Source of the DNA: Ovis canadensis
Lineage: Eukaryota; Chordata; Mammalia; Artiodactyla; Bovidae
DNA length: 64,000 nt
Direction: 5' to 3'
Assembly: GCF_042477335.2 (NCBI RefSeq)
Contig: NC_091263.1
Span: forward strand, 15,039,501-15,103,500
Under the pieces are notes generated by a model. The model was not told the origin of the DNA. It made no database searches and saw only the letters and a program-made list of their open reading frames with translations. This document shows, piece by piece, positions 33,436-44,717 of the stretch (within the stretch, counting starts at the first letter, position 1; each line of letters starts with the position of its first letter). The translations under genes were made by a program, and so were the position numbers.

Positions 33436-34195
33436 TGACTTCAGAGTTTGTGTTCTTAAATACTGTGGTTCCCCTGCTCTAAGTGTTTACATTTATATAG
33501 TAATAACGTTTTCTTCTCTGCATTTCCTGGGTGGCCTGACCTGGAAGGAGTTCTTGGTGGATGGTTCATATGTAGGGCTTTTCCATTCTTAAAAGTCTGA
33601 GAAATTGAGTCATGTTACCTTAATTGATGTCTCTTTATTTTAAATAGAATGTGGGAATGGGGAAGATGGGGATTTTGGTTCATGGAATCCGGAAATGGAT
33701 AAACAAACTTAAGATCTGGAAGGCGACTCGGGAACCACTGACCTCACTGGGTTGTCTTTGTGGCCTTTGAGTCACATCTTCTGCTGGGCTGCCTCACCAA
33801 CCCCCACCAAACCCCTACCTACCTCACTAGGTAGGCTGCAGTCAGGGGCCAAACCTGTTTGTCCTGGTGCCCTGTGCCAAAGTGGGTCAGGGCAAGTTTA
33901 AGGAGGCTTGACAGGTTCTGTGAGAGTGGAGGACTCAGAAGCAGGCTGCAGAGGTTCCAGGTGAGTGCCTTGTGCTTCATAAATGTGACTGGTCCCTGCA
34001 CAGGTGAGCTCAGAGGCCCTGGGCACACATACACATTGTCATTGCCATGTAAAAATTATGCACATCTGTTGGAAAATGTCTTAGAACACATAAAACAAGC
34101 AAGTAGGTTTTGGTTTATGAACTATTTGGCATTATTCACTAATTTGTATTTATTTTCTGTCTTATATTTTCATTAGTAGAACTCACTGAAGTATT
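33436..34195. other. Unassigned, presumably intronic
   Basis: Unique-looking, moderately GC-rich. Overlapping frames on both strands (33819-34034 minus, 33859-34176 plus) cancel each other as gene evidence. Confidence 0.5.
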
Positions 34196-34202
34196 TCTAG
34201 TA

Positions 34203-34324
34203 CAAGCAGTCTTTTTAGTTTGGCCGTGTGGCCTATGGGATCTTAGTTCCTCGACCAGGGATTGAACACATCACCCCTGCAGTATAAGCACAGTATTAAC
34301 CTCTGGACCATCAGGGAAGCCCCA
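34203..34324 (-). mobile_element. CHR-type/tRNA SINE, antisense
   Basis: 'tgggatcttagttcctcgac', 'cagggattgaacacatcacc' and 'gaccatcagggaagcccc' are the reversed SINE head. The flanks share AGTCTTTT(A/T)A (near 34204-34213 and 34328-34337), a likely target duplication. Confidence 0.75.
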
Positions 34325-34337
34325 AGAAGTCTTTTAA

Positions 34338-34464
34338 GTCAGTAGGAATGGCAACCCACTCTAGTATTCTTGCCTGAAGAATCCCATGGACTGAGGAGCC
34401 TGGTGGGCTGCAGTCCATGGGGTCACAAAGAGTCAGACACGACTGAGTGACTTTACTTACTTAA
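34338..34464 (+). mobile_element. Bov-tA/BovA SINE 3' half
   Basis: 'ggcaacccactctagtattc', 'ggactgaggagcctggtggg' and 'gtcacaaagagtcagacacg': the 3' half of the SINE in sense, directly after the CHR-type SINE. Confidence 0.85.
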
Positions 34465-34779
34465 GGCCTTTGTAGGTAAAAATTACGTGAGTGAAACTTG
34501 GTTTTCTTTTTAAAACTCATCCTAAAGAAATATGTTGTCAGCCAAAGGCATGCCACTGCTGTGAAAATAATGGGCCACTACTACTCTAATAATGAGGTGT
34601 GGGGCAGAGAAATGAGGAGTTCACATCTGGAGAGCTTTTGGCACTTGGACACTTAGGGAAAGAGCAGCCTAGAACAATACACTGAACCAAGATGGCACTC
34701 CCACCCATGAGAGCTGGATCTCACCTGCACCCCCAGTTTGCTGCTCACCCTTTCAATTGTGCCCTACTTGTTTCCCCAC

Positions 34780-34895
34780 AGGAACCTTGTAAATATCATT
34801 ACTCTACAGGATGCAAACTAAGGTTGAGAGGTTAAGTGGTTTGTTAAAGGTCATGTGTGGAGTAAATGAAGATGGTTTTCACCTTTCTCGTGTGT
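34780..34895 (+). mobile_element. MIR-like remnant
   Basis: 'actaaggttgagaggttaag' and 'gtttgttaaaggtcatgtgt' resemble the central and 3' MIR consensus; diverged. Confidence 0.5.
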
Positions 34896-36589
34896 GTGGG
34901 AAAACTGTGACACTGAAGGTCAGTGGTTGTTTCAAGTCAGCATCATCCCCTTCCACACTTTGTCTTGCACCTTCCATGTTTATGTCTTCTCCCCTTGGTT
35001 GAGCACTTCATCCTCTTTTCTCTGAACAGTCATGAGGAATCTCACTGATGCCTAAATCTTCAATTACAGTGTTTATGCTAATGTTTCCAAAATATGTTTT
35101 TCTAGCCCAGGAATTCCCTGCTAAGTGCCAGCTCCTATTGCTCTGGTTGTCTAATAGAAATCTCTCAGGGCCTATATCTGAAATAGAGACCATCCTTTCC
35201 CCAGTAAATGGCCTGACCACTTACCCAGAATGCTGCTCCAGAAGCCTGGACTACTCCCATACCAACTACTCTGCATTCTCTGCAGTCCTATTGACTCTTA
35301 TTCCTCCAAGTTTCTGGAACTCACCTCTCTCAGGCCTCCAACCTGTGTGCTTGCCTCAGTCCAGGCCATTCTTCCTGTGGACAGCCCTCTTCTGCCTGTG
35401 TGCTCTCTTAAGGCTCTAACCCAAGCTGTCACTTCCTTGTTGGAAATCTATGAATGGACCTAAAAACTCCACTCAGCCTTAGCTAAGTTCAGAGTGCCCA
35501 CTGGTGCCCTGTCCCCTCTTTAGGTGGTGCAGCTGTCCTGTCCCAAGCCTTTCTGACTCTATACACCATTGCCCTAAGCAGGTGCTACATCTAAGAGTGA
35601 GGTAGCAGAGATCACACATGTCTAAGTATGTTTTATCTTATGAGGATTAACTGATTGCAAGTTTTGGAGCCTGGCTCATCAGCAGTAAGCGAGAAGGGGA
35701 GCCTTTGAATGGCTAGTTCTCTTTGTCTTTCTTCCTTATCAGCGATCACAGTTCTGGGTAAGGTTTCACATTCTGGAAATCACAAAGGATTGGAGGGAAA
35801 GATATCCAAGATTGTGAATTTTGAACAGAGTAGGCAGCATTGCTAAGATGCAACCAGGACATGCCTGCCAGAGCCGTGTCTTTCTAAATGGCCCCCACTG
35901 TGTTGTGCACTGTGTCATCCTTGTTGTTGAGCAGGACAGCCTTGGGAGCAGCCCTACTATGAGGCTCCAGGCTCTAGGAGGAAGAGTGTGTGTGAGCAGT
36001 TGTGTGTATGTGCTTAGGATGGAGAGGGAGCACGGTGATACCAGTGAAATTGGGGTGGGGGGCTTCTTTTGTGGTGATGAATGACTCAAGTAGCCATGTT
36101 GTGTGTGTGTTTGAGGCAGGGTGGAGCTGTTGGGGTTGAGAACAGAGAGTGGGGGCACCTGGTAGAGTTGAGGGGAACCCCAGTTTGTCTCATTGCTTTT
36201 GTTAAGGGAAATATTTAAAGCAAAACCCCAGTCTTTAGACCTAGATCTATAATCTGGATATTATGTTTTGCAGTTGATGAATCAGCACTTACAGCCAGGC
36301 CTCGTACCCTTGTCTTAGGGTCTGTGTCATTGGTAAACAGCCTCTGTCTCCCCAGGCTCATCTTTTATTTCCCTCACTCTGAAAGCAAACCTCTTACAAA
36401 GATTTTCCACTGGTGGGAAAGCTGTCAGTCAATGTGTTCCTACCACTCCTCCTAAGTGGTGCAAAAGCAGAAATGAAAATATACCCCCATTAAATTTTGC
36501 TAGGTGGTGGAACTAGTTGCTAGGAACTAGGGGCATTAAAAATTTTTCCTTTTAACCTCTCGTTTTTGCAAAAAAATTTCCTGAATTCA
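34896..36589. other. Unassigned, presumably intronic
   Basis: About 1.7 kb without a recognised gene or repeat; the frames of up to 130 codons here (35048-35419 plus, 35766-36158 minus) lack any domain or splice context. Short GT patches near 35988-36010 and 36100-36110. Confidence 0.45.
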
Positions 36590-36599
36590 ATTAAAAAAA

Positions 36600-38248
36600 A
36601 ATTTTTTTTTTTACTTTATTTTGCTTTACAATACTGTATTGGTTTTGCCATACATTCACATGAATCAGCCACGGGTGTACACGAGTTCCCAATTCTGAAC
36701 TCCCCTCCCACCTCCCACCCCATATCATCTCTCTGGATCATCCCCGTGCACCAGCCCCAAGCATCCTGTTTCCTGTATCTAACATAGACTGGCGATTCGT
36801 TTCTTACCTGATAATATACATGTTTCAATGCCATTCTCCCAAATCATCCCACCCTCTCCCTCTCCCAGTGTCTGAAAGTCCGTTCTATACATCTGTGTCT
36901 CTTTTGCTGTCTCGCATGCTGCTGCTGCTGCTAAGTCACTTCAGTCGTATCCAACTCTGTGCAACCCCATAGACGGCGGCCTACCAGGCTAGCCTGTCCC
37001 TGGGATTCTCCAGGCAAGAACATTGGCGTGGGTTGCCATTTCCTTCTCCAATGCATGAAAGTGAAAAGTGAAAGGGAAGTCACTCAGTCGTGTCCAACTA
37101 TTAGCGACCCTGTGGACTGCAGCCTACCAGGCTCCTCCATCCACGGGATTTTCCAGGCATAGAGGGTTATCATTACCACCTTTCTAAATTCCATATGTGT
37201 TAGTATACTGTATTGGTGTTTTTCTTTCTGGCTTACTTCACTCTGTATAATAGGCTCCAGTTTCATCCACCTCATTAGAACTGATTCAAATGTATTCTTT
37301 TTAATGGCTGAGTAATACTCCATTATGTATATGTACCACAGCTTTCTTGTCCATTCATCTGCTGATGAACATCTAGGTTGCTTCCATGTCCTGGCTATTA
37401 TAAACAGTGCTGCAATGAACATTGGGGTGCCCGTGTCTCTTTCAATTCTGGTTTCCTCGGTGTGTATGCCCAGCAGTGGGATTGCTGGGTCATAAGGCAG
37501 TTCTATTTGCAATTTTTTAAGGACTCTCCACACTGTTCTCCATAGTGGCTGTACTAGTTTGGATTCCCACCAACAGTGTAAGAGGGTTCCCTTTTCTCCA
37601 CACCCTCTCCAGCATTTATTGCTTGTAGACTTTTGGATCACTGCCATTCTGACTGGTGTGAAATGGTACCTCATTGTGGTTTTGATTTGCATTTCTCTGA
37701 TAATGAGTGATGTTGAGCATCTTTTCATGTGTTTGTTAGCCATCCGTATGTCTTCTTTGGAGAAATGTCTATTTAGTTCTTTGGCCCATTTTTTGATTGG
37801 GTCGTTTATTTTTCTGGAATTGAGCTGCAGGAGTTGCTTATATGTTTTTGAGATTAGTTGTTTGTCAGTTGCTTCATTTGCTATTATTTTCTCCCATTCC
37901 GAAGGCTGTCTTTTCACCTTGCTTAGAGTTTCCTTTGTTGTGCAGAAGCTTTTAATTTTCATTAGATCCCATTTGTTTATTTTTGCTTTTATTTCCAATA
38001 TTCTAGGAGGTGGATCATAGAGGATCCTGCTGTGATTTATGTTGGAGAGTGTTTTGCCTATGTTCTCCTCTAGGAGTTTTATAGTTTCTGGCCTTACATT
38101 TAGATCTTTAATCCATTTTGAGTTTACTTTTGTGTATGGTGTTAGAAAGTGATCTAGTTTCATTCTTTTACAAGTGGTTGACCAGTTTTCCCAGCACCAC
38201 TTGTTAAAGAGATTGTCTTTAATGCATTGTATATTCTTGCCTCCTTTA
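36600..38248 (-). mobile_element. Bovine-type L1, 5'-truncated, antisense
   Basis: Begins with the reversed poly(A) (T run at 36601-36612) and 3' UTR ('caatactgtattggttttgc', 'cacccacctcccacc'-like block) and continues into the ORF2 C-terminal domain up to about 38248, where L1 sequence stops at 'ttcttgcctcctttagctgg'. A BovA2 SINE is inserted at about 36919-37160. The retained ORF2 part is nearly free of stops, so the copy is rather young. No target duplication was found. Confidence 0.92.
36919..37160 (-). mobile_element. BovA2 SINE, antisense, inside L1 3' UTR
   Basis: (GCT)n head 'tgctgctgctgctgctaagt', first monomer 'caagaacattggcgtgggtt', linker 'gaaagtgaaaagtgaaaggg' and second monomer 'cactcagtcgtgtccaacta' up to 'ggattttccaggcat': the two-monomer structure of BovA2. 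L1 3' UTR continues on both sides ('gctgtctcgc' left, 'agagggttatcattaccacc' right); GCAT is present at both junctions. Confidence 0.92.
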
Positions 38249-38310
38249 GCTGGTACAACAGATGAACTTTGGTTCCTTTCCAGCAATACCTCCTGGTAGT
38301 GTAATAACAT
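37084..38310 (-). pseudogene. L1 ORF2 C-terminal fragment, open for 408 codons, ending in SINE sequence
   Basis: About 20 codons of flanking DNA, then L1 ORF2p C-terminal sequence: [74 protein letters not shown], the Cys-rich [20 protein letters not shown], then [18 protein letters not shown] and [19 protein letters not shown]. The endonuclease and reverse transcriptase domains are absent, so it has no enzymatic role. Near the normal ORF2 end (QYSILTH) a short deletion removes the usual stop and the frame runs through L1 3' UTR into the inserted BovA2, adding about 25 SINE-derived residues (ending VGHD). Bases around 38250-38310 are not L1. Confidence 0.88.
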
Positions 38311-39183
38311 ATACTAGGAATGAGGTTATGAGATATAGTTAACTCCTGTACCTATTTGTCACTCCCGGAATGGTTCCAAGTTTAATTCCTTGTAGGAAGG
38401 TTGACAGTTATAATCATGTTGTTGGTCATTTGCCTTTTTTGGTGTAGCACCAACATTGATGTCCAGAGAGAAAGCTCCACCCGACTGACACAGGCACAGG
38501 TCTTGGTTGCATGTCTTTCCTAGAATGTCAGTATTCATCAGCAGTTTGCAGCCAGTGCTTTGTGTATTTGTTTCTTTGGGTTCAAGAGTACAGTCTAGGA
38601 AGTCCTGTGTCTTGTCTCCACAGTGTTTAGTATGGTCAAGTTTCTGAGTTTGGTATGATTGACACTTGGAGGTCTCCTGAGAGAATATCTCCACCAGCTG
38701 CCTTATCACTTTCTTCTATGAGTAAGTCCCCATCAGCTGTACGGTGTATTCAGACTTCATGACCTGAGGTCTCCCTTGGTTTTTGGAGGTGATGTAATGT
38801 GGTAGAAAAAAGGCAGCTTTGGACCCAGACATTCTGAGTTTTAAATTGATTCCAGCGTTATGTTTGGGGGCATGTCGCTTAGCTCTCCTGGACTTTATTT
38901 GTAGCGCAGAGAAACTCTTGTGTATCTGGAAGGATGTTAGCTTAGCAGTCCTGTGGAATGTGGAGATCTCCCAGGTAAGAGACATCTGATAATGCCTGAT
39001 GTCCTTGATATGTCTATCAGGGAAGCCATTCAATTTAAGGTAGGAATGAAAATATTTGCCACCGTATTCCTAGAGACAGTGTGAAGACAACAGCCTTTGA
39101 AGGCAATTTAAGCTTCTTGTGGGGAAAGGCATTTTGTGCACAGCTTTTGAAATCGGCTAAACTCTCTCCTTGCTAATACTTAC
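38249..39183. other. Unassigned unique sequence
   Basis: No recognised repeat. A minus-strand frame of 116 codons at 38359-38709 is Cys-containing (for example CNQDLCLCQSGGAF) but opens with GTG, has no splice-site support that I can defend and matches no family I know. Left as unassigned. Confidence 0.45.
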
Positions 39184-39388
39184 ATTCAGTCACTCAGTTG
39201 TGTCTGACTCTTTGTGACCCCATGGACTGAAGCCCACCAGGCTCCTCTGTCCATGAGATTTCCCAGGCAAGAATACTGGAGTGGGTTGCCATTTCCTTCT
39301 CCAGGGGATCTTCCTGACCCAGGGATTGAACCTGAGTCTCCTGCTTGGCAGATGGATTCTTTACTACTGACCCTTCAGGGAAGCCCAA
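39184..39388 (-). mobile_element. Bov-tA SINE, antisense, complete
   Basis: 'cattcagtcactcagttgtg', 'caagaatactggagtgggtt', 'gacccagggattgaacctga' and 'cccttcagggaagccca': full reversed Bov-tA. Confidence 0.92.
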
Positions 39389-40079
39389 CCTCTATCCTTG
39401 CTGTTTGTAAATCCAGAAGTTGCTAGTATTTGTCCATTTCATCTGGTTCTTAAATGGCCCACCTTATCCATGCAATGCATGTTAAAAACTAGCTGAAGGC
39501 ACAGCCCTCAGCTGCAGTGAGTCCCGCCGTGGCAATCCCTGCCATGTCGCTGGTCTCTGACCTGGCTCCCAGTTCTCTCCCTCTACCTCTCCACACTTGT
39601 TTAGTTCAGCACCCACTTTGTGTTGTCCTCCTGCTCCAACTTCCGTTCGCTCCTTCGCTGTGTTTCCCTTTCCCTTCCTTCTGTTAGAAAGGGAAACCAG
39701 GCCCTCCTTCTCCACCTCATGGACCCCTCCCCATTCAAGATTTCCCCTGGGAGGAAGGTAAAACAGATCTTTTCATTTATTTTTGTGTGTTGGGTGGTAA
39801 AATTGACGTTTGCGATATGGAAAGTGCTCAGAAACTGATTTAGCACAGAACACATCTTGTACTATTTCAGCCCTCTAGGAAATTTACAGGTAATTTGCCA
39901 ACCAAACTGAAGTGCTCAGTGTTTACAAAGAAGAACCTTTCCCTTTGCTTCTGGTGGTGCTGTTTCTTCCTCTGGAAACACCCTCTCTCCTTGTCTTTCT
40001 ATTCTCATTTCATACACAGCCTCCTCAAGAAGCCTGTCGCAAAACAATGTGATCTCTGACTTTCAAACTTCACAATTAA
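39389..40079. other. Unassigned, presumably intronic
   Basis: Nothing recognised. Confidence 0.5.
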
Positions 40080-40620
40080 AAATTGCTGTATTTATTATGA
40101 AAATAAAACAAATGCATTCTAATCAGGGAATAATTTTAAAGTAGAGAAATACATGAAGAAACAAAATCACATCTCTTATTACACCAAGACAGGAGCCATT
40201 TATGTCGAATGCTGTTTTCCTTCTGGCCATTTTCTTTGCATCCTTCATACAGTGGTCATAACATACATAAAGTTTTGTATTCTCCTGTCATAAGTACTTC
40301 TATTCCATTTTATATTTCCTTTAAACATTGTAGAAGCTGTATGATATTTTATGATGTGGCTCCTGATTGGCTGATCCATTCTCCTGATGTTGAATATCTA
40401 GCTTCTTCCCCATTTTTCTGTATTTTAAGAATCCTAAGATAAGCATCTTTGTGCATTTTGGATTAAAAAAAATAGATTTCTAGAAATGCAATAACCGGAT
40501 AAGAGCTTATTGACAGATTTAAAAGTATCTGCTATATCTTACCAAACTGACTTTCAGAAAGTTTGCTTTTTAAAACAAATTTATACTCCCAAATTTATAC
40601 ATTCAGTAGTGTATGTGACT
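40080..40620 (-). mobile_element. Ancient L1-like remnant, antisense
   Basis: 'gatccattctcctgatgttg', 'aagcatctttgtgcattttg', 'agatttctagaaatgcaata' and 'taccaaactgactttcagaa' keep the order of the reversed 3' part of old mammalian L1 (L1ME-like), strongly diverged. Confidence 0.45.
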
Positions 40621-41724
40621 ACAGGGTCACATATTATATGTTTGCTATTTGAACAAAAACATATATTTTCCCCATGTTATAAGACTTGGAGGATTAAGAC
40701 TGTAGCACATGTGTGCATTTACTGGGTGTTGCAGATGTCCTCTCTTGGAGGTGGGTTGACAATCCACCCCTTGGTCCCAGCTTTAATACCAGGTAGATCC
40801 ACCTCTCAGCTGGTGTTGGGTTGGAATGTTGATCCAGATGGCTGAGTTCCGCAGTGATAGGAAGTGGGATTCTGCCAGGAGGCCAGGAGCTTTTGGTCTA
40901 GTGCTGTGTCCTCTCCCCAGCGTGGTGTTTTCTGGTGTCCTCCTTCATTCTGCTCGGCTGTTCTGGCCCCTTGACTCCAGCCCTGTGGTCCTTGGAGGCA
41001 TGGGCTCTGGGAGCATCCTGGAAAGCAGCCAGTTTTGACATGGATGACCCAGGCACTGCTTCCCTGGTCTGAGGAGTCCGTCCCTGCAGTTACCCTGATG
41101 GAAGTGGGTGAAAATGAGAATTGTCCTGATTTGAGAGCACCATTTTTCTTCCTTCAGATAGAGTGGGAGTGGAGGCTTTTAAATATATAGGATTTTTTTT
41201 TTTTAACGGAGGATTTCTTTTAGAACAATTCTGTTCTCTCTTGTCAGGAAAGAAGCAAAGTGTTCTTCATATAGTTGGATGTGTGTCTGTTTGGATTAAA
41301 GGAAGTAGGTAAAGCCTTGCATGCATAGGCAGATGCCCCCTCCTTTTGATTATTGAGCACAGAGCATTAGCCAGTGCAGCCCTGCTACTCCCAGCCACCC
41401 TGGGGAGACTGTGAAGGTTGAACAGATTATTTCTTAAGGTGGGAAACATGAAAAGATCTCTAACAACATGGATCTCTGGTTCTGTCCCAATTGAAAATAA
41501 TGTTTGAGGGTCACTGCCTTCCTTAGTTTCTGTCTGGTTGTGTCACAGATTGGAGGATTTTGGTAGAAATTAAGCCGTATTACCAAGTCTGTGTTCCATG
41601 AAGTATGGATCCCTGACCTGGGGGCTACTTGCCCTAAGGGAAGGGCAAATGGTAAAAGGACTTGAGCCCTTGCTAACCTTTTTGTCCCATGACTGTCTTA
41701 ATAAATGGGCCTTTGCTTTAAGAG
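40621..41724. other. Unassigned, presumably intronic
   Basis: Unique-looking, moderate GC in 40820-41120; no exon with convincing splice sites. Confidence 0.5.
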
Positions 41725-41737
41725 CCTGGGTATTTTT

Positions 41738-42552
41738 TTCTTTTTCTTTTTTGCAGTGAAAACTTTTATTATATTTGGAATTAACCAGCTGGATTCAGTT
41801 TGCTGCTGCTGCTAAGTTGCTTTAGTCGTGTCCGACTCTGTGCAACTTCATAGACGGCAGCCCACCAGGCTCCCCCGTCCCTGGGATTCTCCAGGCAAGA
41901 ACACTGGAGTGGGGTGCCATTTCCTTCTCCAATGCATGAAAGTGAAAAGTGAAAGTGAAGTCGCTCAGTCATGCCTGTCTCTTAGTGACCCATGGACTGC
42001 AAACTACCAGGCTCCTCCGCCCGTGGGATTTTCCAAGCAAGAGTACTGGAGTGGGATGCCATTGCCTTCTCAGTTTAGATAATCCTAATTTTGTTGGCAA
42101 CATCCAAAGCATCATAGTCAAGAGCCACTCGAACATATGCCTTCTCCTCTCCATCAGGCCTGATCACCGTTTTCACTTTGGCCATGTCAGTGTCACGGAG
42201 CTTCTTCACAGCCTGATTAATTTGGTGCCTAGACATCCACAATGGATACCAGTGTTGCTGTCTTCTGTTTTCTTCATGGCTGACTCAGTGCTGAGCAGGA
42301 ATTTGATGATGGCATAGTGGTCAAGCTTGTTTCTCCTAGGGGCGCTCCTCTGAGGATGTTTGGGCTGCCTCCTGAGCCACAGTGTTTCAGGCTGCCGCAA
42401 GGTAGGTAACATCTGGATCTGTTTTTGTGTGTGTGGCTGTGGATGCCTTTCAACACTGCTTTCTTGACCGCCAAAGCCTTTGCTTCGGCTTTGGCTTTAG
42501 GAGGGGCATGGGTTTCTGTTGTCACCTTTGGCACCATCTTTGTGAAAAGGAA
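41738..42552 (-). pseudogene. RPL23A: RPL23A processed pseudogene
   Basis: Retrocopy of the mRNA for 60S ribosomal protein L23a (uL23 family). On the minus strand it starts at ATG 42535-42537 after a short leader. The N-terminal basic segment ([21 protein letters not shown]) is readable, then the frame is lost after about 35 codons. The body continues in another frame with [20 protein letters not shown] and [18 protein letters not shown], and the C-terminus [16 protein letters not shown] ends at a TAA (complement of 42075-42077). No introns. The 3' UTR ('ccagctggttaattccaaat' on the minus strand) is cut by a BovA2 SINE (41801-42072) just after the stop, resumes at about 41800 and ends in a decayed poly(A) (T-rich 41731-41752). 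Imperfect 13-bp target duplication CCTGG(G/A)TATTTTT at 41725-41737 and 42553-42565. The normal protein binds 23S/28S-type rRNA near the exit tunnel; this copy cannot encode it. Confidence 0.92.
41801..42072 (-). mobile_element. BovA2 SINE, antisense, in the RPL23A pseudogene 3' UTR
   Basis: 'tgctgctgctgctaagttgc', monomer 1, linker 'gtgaaaagtgaaagtgaagt', monomer 2 and the end 'ggatgccattgccttctc'. Flanked by CAGTTT on both sides (about 41796-41801 and 42071-42076). It is younger than the pseudogene it splits. Confidence 0.92.
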
Positions 42553-42616
42553 CCTGGATATTTTTAATGCTTGGGAATGGCTTACGGTGAACTACTCTTA
42601 TCTCCTCGCCTATCTC

Positions 42617-44709
42617 CAGCTGAGCTATTTCAAATCATAAAAGATGACCCTGTGAAAGTGCTGAAATCAATATGCCAGCAAATTTGGAAAACTCAGCAGT
42701 GGCCACAGGACTGGAAAAGGTCAGTTTTCATTGCAATCGCAAACAAAGGCAATGCCAAGGAATGCTCAAACTACCACACAATTGCACTCATCTCACACGC
42801 TAGCAAAGTAATACTCAAAATTCTCCAAGCTAGGCTTCAACAGTACGTGAACCAAGAACTTCCAGATGTTCAAACCGGATTTAGAAAAGGCAGAGGAACC
42901 AGAGATCAAATTGCCAACATCTGTTGGATCATAGTGAAAGGTTGCTGCTGTGAGCCATGTGCTGCACCAGGATTTGTGACCTCCAGAGGAGAGGATTTTG
43001 ATCCAGGGCCAGAGACTAGGCTTGACTAATGGAGCTTTTTATGTAACAGAACTTTATTAAAGTATGAGAGGGATAGAGAAAACTTCTGACATAGACATCA
43101 GAAGAAAGCAGAAAGAATGCCCCCTTGATAGTTTTTAGCAAGGTGTTTTATGTCTGTTAGCAAGCTTATTAATCAGATAAGAGAGACCTCAAGGCTGAGG
43201 GAGTTTCACCAGGCCCCTCTCCCACAATGTGCATTTTTGAGATAGGATAGCATGAGGTGTGTCATCCCCCGGCCATAAAGTAACTGTAATGAATACTGGT
43301 TTGTTGAGCCGTTATCAACCCAAGGTTTGAGAAAAGAAAATAATCTTAGGGGGAACCATTTTGAAGAAAGGCAGATTCCAAAGCAAATACATTGTTTCAT
43401 TAACATAGCTTAAGAAAAATATTTCCTTAAGGAAAACACATTGGTTAGTTCGAGTCAGAATCAGGTGTCCTCAACACAGAATTAAAAGAAGACGCTTCTA
43501 ATTTTGTGTAGAGAAGGAAAAGTCTGCCATTGCAGTCTATTTCCTCCTGCAGCGTGGGGACCTTTGCCCTTTCTACCTGTTACCCTCTCAATAGAAAAAG
43601 CACGAGAGTTCCAGAAAAACATCTATTTCTGCTTCATTGACTACAGTAAAGCCTTTGACTGTGTGGATCACAACAAACTGTGGAAAATACTTGAAGAGAT
43701 GGAAATACCAGACCACCTGACCTGCCTCCTGAGAAATCTGTATGCAGGTAAAGAAGCAACGTTAGAACTGGACATGGAACAATGGACTGGTTCCAAAGTG
43801 GGAAAGCAGTATGTCAAGGCTGTATATTGTCACCCTGCTTATTTAACTTATATGCAGAGTACATCATGAGAAACGCTGGGCTGGAAGAAACACAAGCTGG
43901 AATCAAGATTGCCAGGAGAAATATCAGTAGCCTCAGATATGCAGATGACACCACCCTTACGGTGAGGATGAAGAGGAGCTAAAGAGCCTCTTGGTGAAAG
44001 TGAAAGAGGAGAGTGACAAAGCTGGCTAAAGCCCAACATTCAGAAAACAAAGATCATGGCATCTGGTCCCATCACTTCATGGCAAAAAGATGGGGAAACA
44101 GTGGAAACAGAGAGAGACTTTATTTTCTTGGGCTCCCAAATCACTGCAGATGGTGACTGCAGCCATGAAATTAAAAGGCACTTGCTCCTTGGGAAAAAAA
44201 AGCTATGACAAACCTAGACAGCATATTAAAAAGCAGAGACATTACTTTGCCGACAAAGGTCCATCTAGTCAAAGCTATGGTTTTTCCAGTGGTCATGTAT
44301 GGATGTGAGAGTTGGGTGTAAAGAAAGCTGAACACTGAAGAATTGATGCTTTTGAACTGTGGTGCTGGAGAAGACTCTTGAGAGTCCCTTAGACTGCAAG
44401 GAGAGCCAACCAGTCCATCCTAAAGGAAATTAGTCCTGAATATTCATTGGAAGGACTGATGCTGAAGCTGAAGCTCCAATACTTGGGCCACCTGATGCGA
44501 AGAACTGACTTATTGGAAAAGACCCTGATGCTGGGAAAGATTAAAGGTAGGAGGAGAAGGGGACGACAGAGGATGAGATGGTTGGATGGCATCGCCGACT
44601 TGATGGACATGACTTTGAGCAAGCTCCGGGAGCTGGTGATGGACAGGTGTGCTGCAGTCCATGAATCTGAAAGAGTTGGACACGACTGAGGAACTGAGCT
44701 GAACTGAGC
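42617..44709 (+). mobile_element. BovB, 5'-truncated, split by an LTR, with target duplication
   Basis: Starts within the pre-RT region ('cagctgagctatttcaaatc') and ends after 'gacacgactgaggaactgag'. CCTATCTC at 42609-42616 and 44710-44717 is an 8-bp target duplication that fixes both ends. It is interrupted at 42935-43590 by an LTR; the RT frame halves are 42571-43029 (with QDWKRSVFIAIANKGNAKEC) and 43504-43869 (FIDYSKAFDCVDHNKLW). YADDTTLT appears at about 43937-43960 before a frameshift. Inserted beside the RPL23A pseudogene, 50 bases from its end. Confidence 0.93.
42935..43590 (-). mobile_element. Solitary ERV LTR (family B), antisense, inside BovB
   Basis: 656 bases starting TGAAAGG and ending CCCTCTCA, with a perfect 4-bp duplication ATAG at 42931-42934 and 43591-43594. 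Removing the insert and one ATAG restores the order seen in other BovB copies (ggatcatag then aaaaagc). The complement of 43053-43058 is AATAAA. A second member lies at 47769-48824. A 4-bp duplication fits class I (gammaretrovirus-like) integration. No internal genes, so one LTR is left after recombination. Confidence 0.88.
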
Positions 44710-44717
44710 CCTATCTC

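Noticed and set aside
37559-38020. 153-codon plus-strand frame rich in hydrophobic residues
   Set aside because: It is the antisense shadow of L1 ORF2; the Leu/Phe/Ser-rich composition comes from complementing Lys/Glu codons.
38359-38709. 116-codon minus-strand frame with several Cys
   Set aside because: Opens with GTG rather than ATG, has no defensible splice sites and no recognised family. A frame of this length is not surprising in 64 kb; a conservation test across ruminants would decide.
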